Assembly (NCBI GenBank): GCA_014763905.1
Contig: JACXUN010000089.1
Span: 1 to 6,368, forward strand
Direction of reading: 5' to 3'
From: Campylobacterales bacterium
GTDB lineage: Bacteria > Campylobacterota > Campylobacteria > Campylobacterales > Sulfurovaceae
DNA length: 6,368 nt
Made by a program: the position numbers and the translations under genes
Shown: piece by piece, positions 6,348-6,368 of the stretch
Position numbering within the stretch: the first letter of the stretch is position 1
How the letters are laid out: every line of letters begins with the position of its first letter
The notes under the pieces: generated by a model
Database searches by the model: none
The model's input: only the letters and a program-made list of their open reading frames with translations
What the model was told of the DNA's origin: nothing

Positions 6348-6368
6348 GTAGATTGGGCAATTGCCCAA
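6348..6368 (+). repeat. REP-like palindrome upstream of cysS (cut by window end)
   Basis: GTAG (6348-6351), one A, then TTGGGC/GCCCAA around an AATT loop, a perfect 16-base palindrome at 6353-6368. The layout (GTAG + 1 base + 6-bp stem + 4-base loop) is identical to the intact element after pnp, though the stem bases differ. It ends at the last base of the window, so its right border and any inverted partner cannot be seen. It could alternatively be a plain operator-like palindrome or the terminator of a neighbouring gene. Confidence 0.5.

Overview
The window looks like housekeeping DNA from the Campylobacterota (formerly Epsilonproteobacteria), most likely a Sulfuricurvum/Sulfurimonas-type organism. 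Three things point there: a lone atpE encoding a c subunit with a signal-peptide-like N-terminus, outside any ATP synthase operon; pnp next to atpE, as I recall from Helicobacter pylori; and cysS followed directly by an msbA-type ABC exporter, as I recall from Campylobacter jejuni. The genus is inferred from style and moderate base composition, not proven.

Left half, + strand: the last 22 codons of an unidentified gene overlap the start of pnp (polynucleotide phosphorylase). After pnp comes a 300-base non-coding stretch holding an inverted pair of REP-like hairpins, a T-rich tract, a promoter-like TATAAT and a roughly 95-base leader rich in GGA motifs and able to fold. Then come atpE, a 31-base hairpin whose loop region carries an extended -10 box, and a tRNA-Leu(GAG) gene with encoded CCA. 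Just beyond the tRNA is the first 20 or so codons of a two-component response regulator, cut off after its first strand and helix.

Right half, - strand: cysS (cysteinyl-tRNA synthetase) is followed with zero spacing by msbA (lipid A/lipid exporter), running convergently toward the tRNA region. The genes are core functions (RNA decay, ATP synthesis, tRNA supply and charging, lipid export). They sit in two or three transcription units and do not form a single pathway.

No clearly new multi-gene system is present. The most interesting signal is a set of short hairpins in the intergenic gaps sharing one architecture: the tetranucleotide GTAG, one base, then a short GC-rich hairpin. This is the hallmark of REP elements mobilised by RAYT (TnpA-REP) transposases. 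They lie after pnp, exactly at the msbA stop codon and just upstream of cysS; no RAYT gene is visible. The response-regulator relic and the structured atpE leader are the next most notable items.
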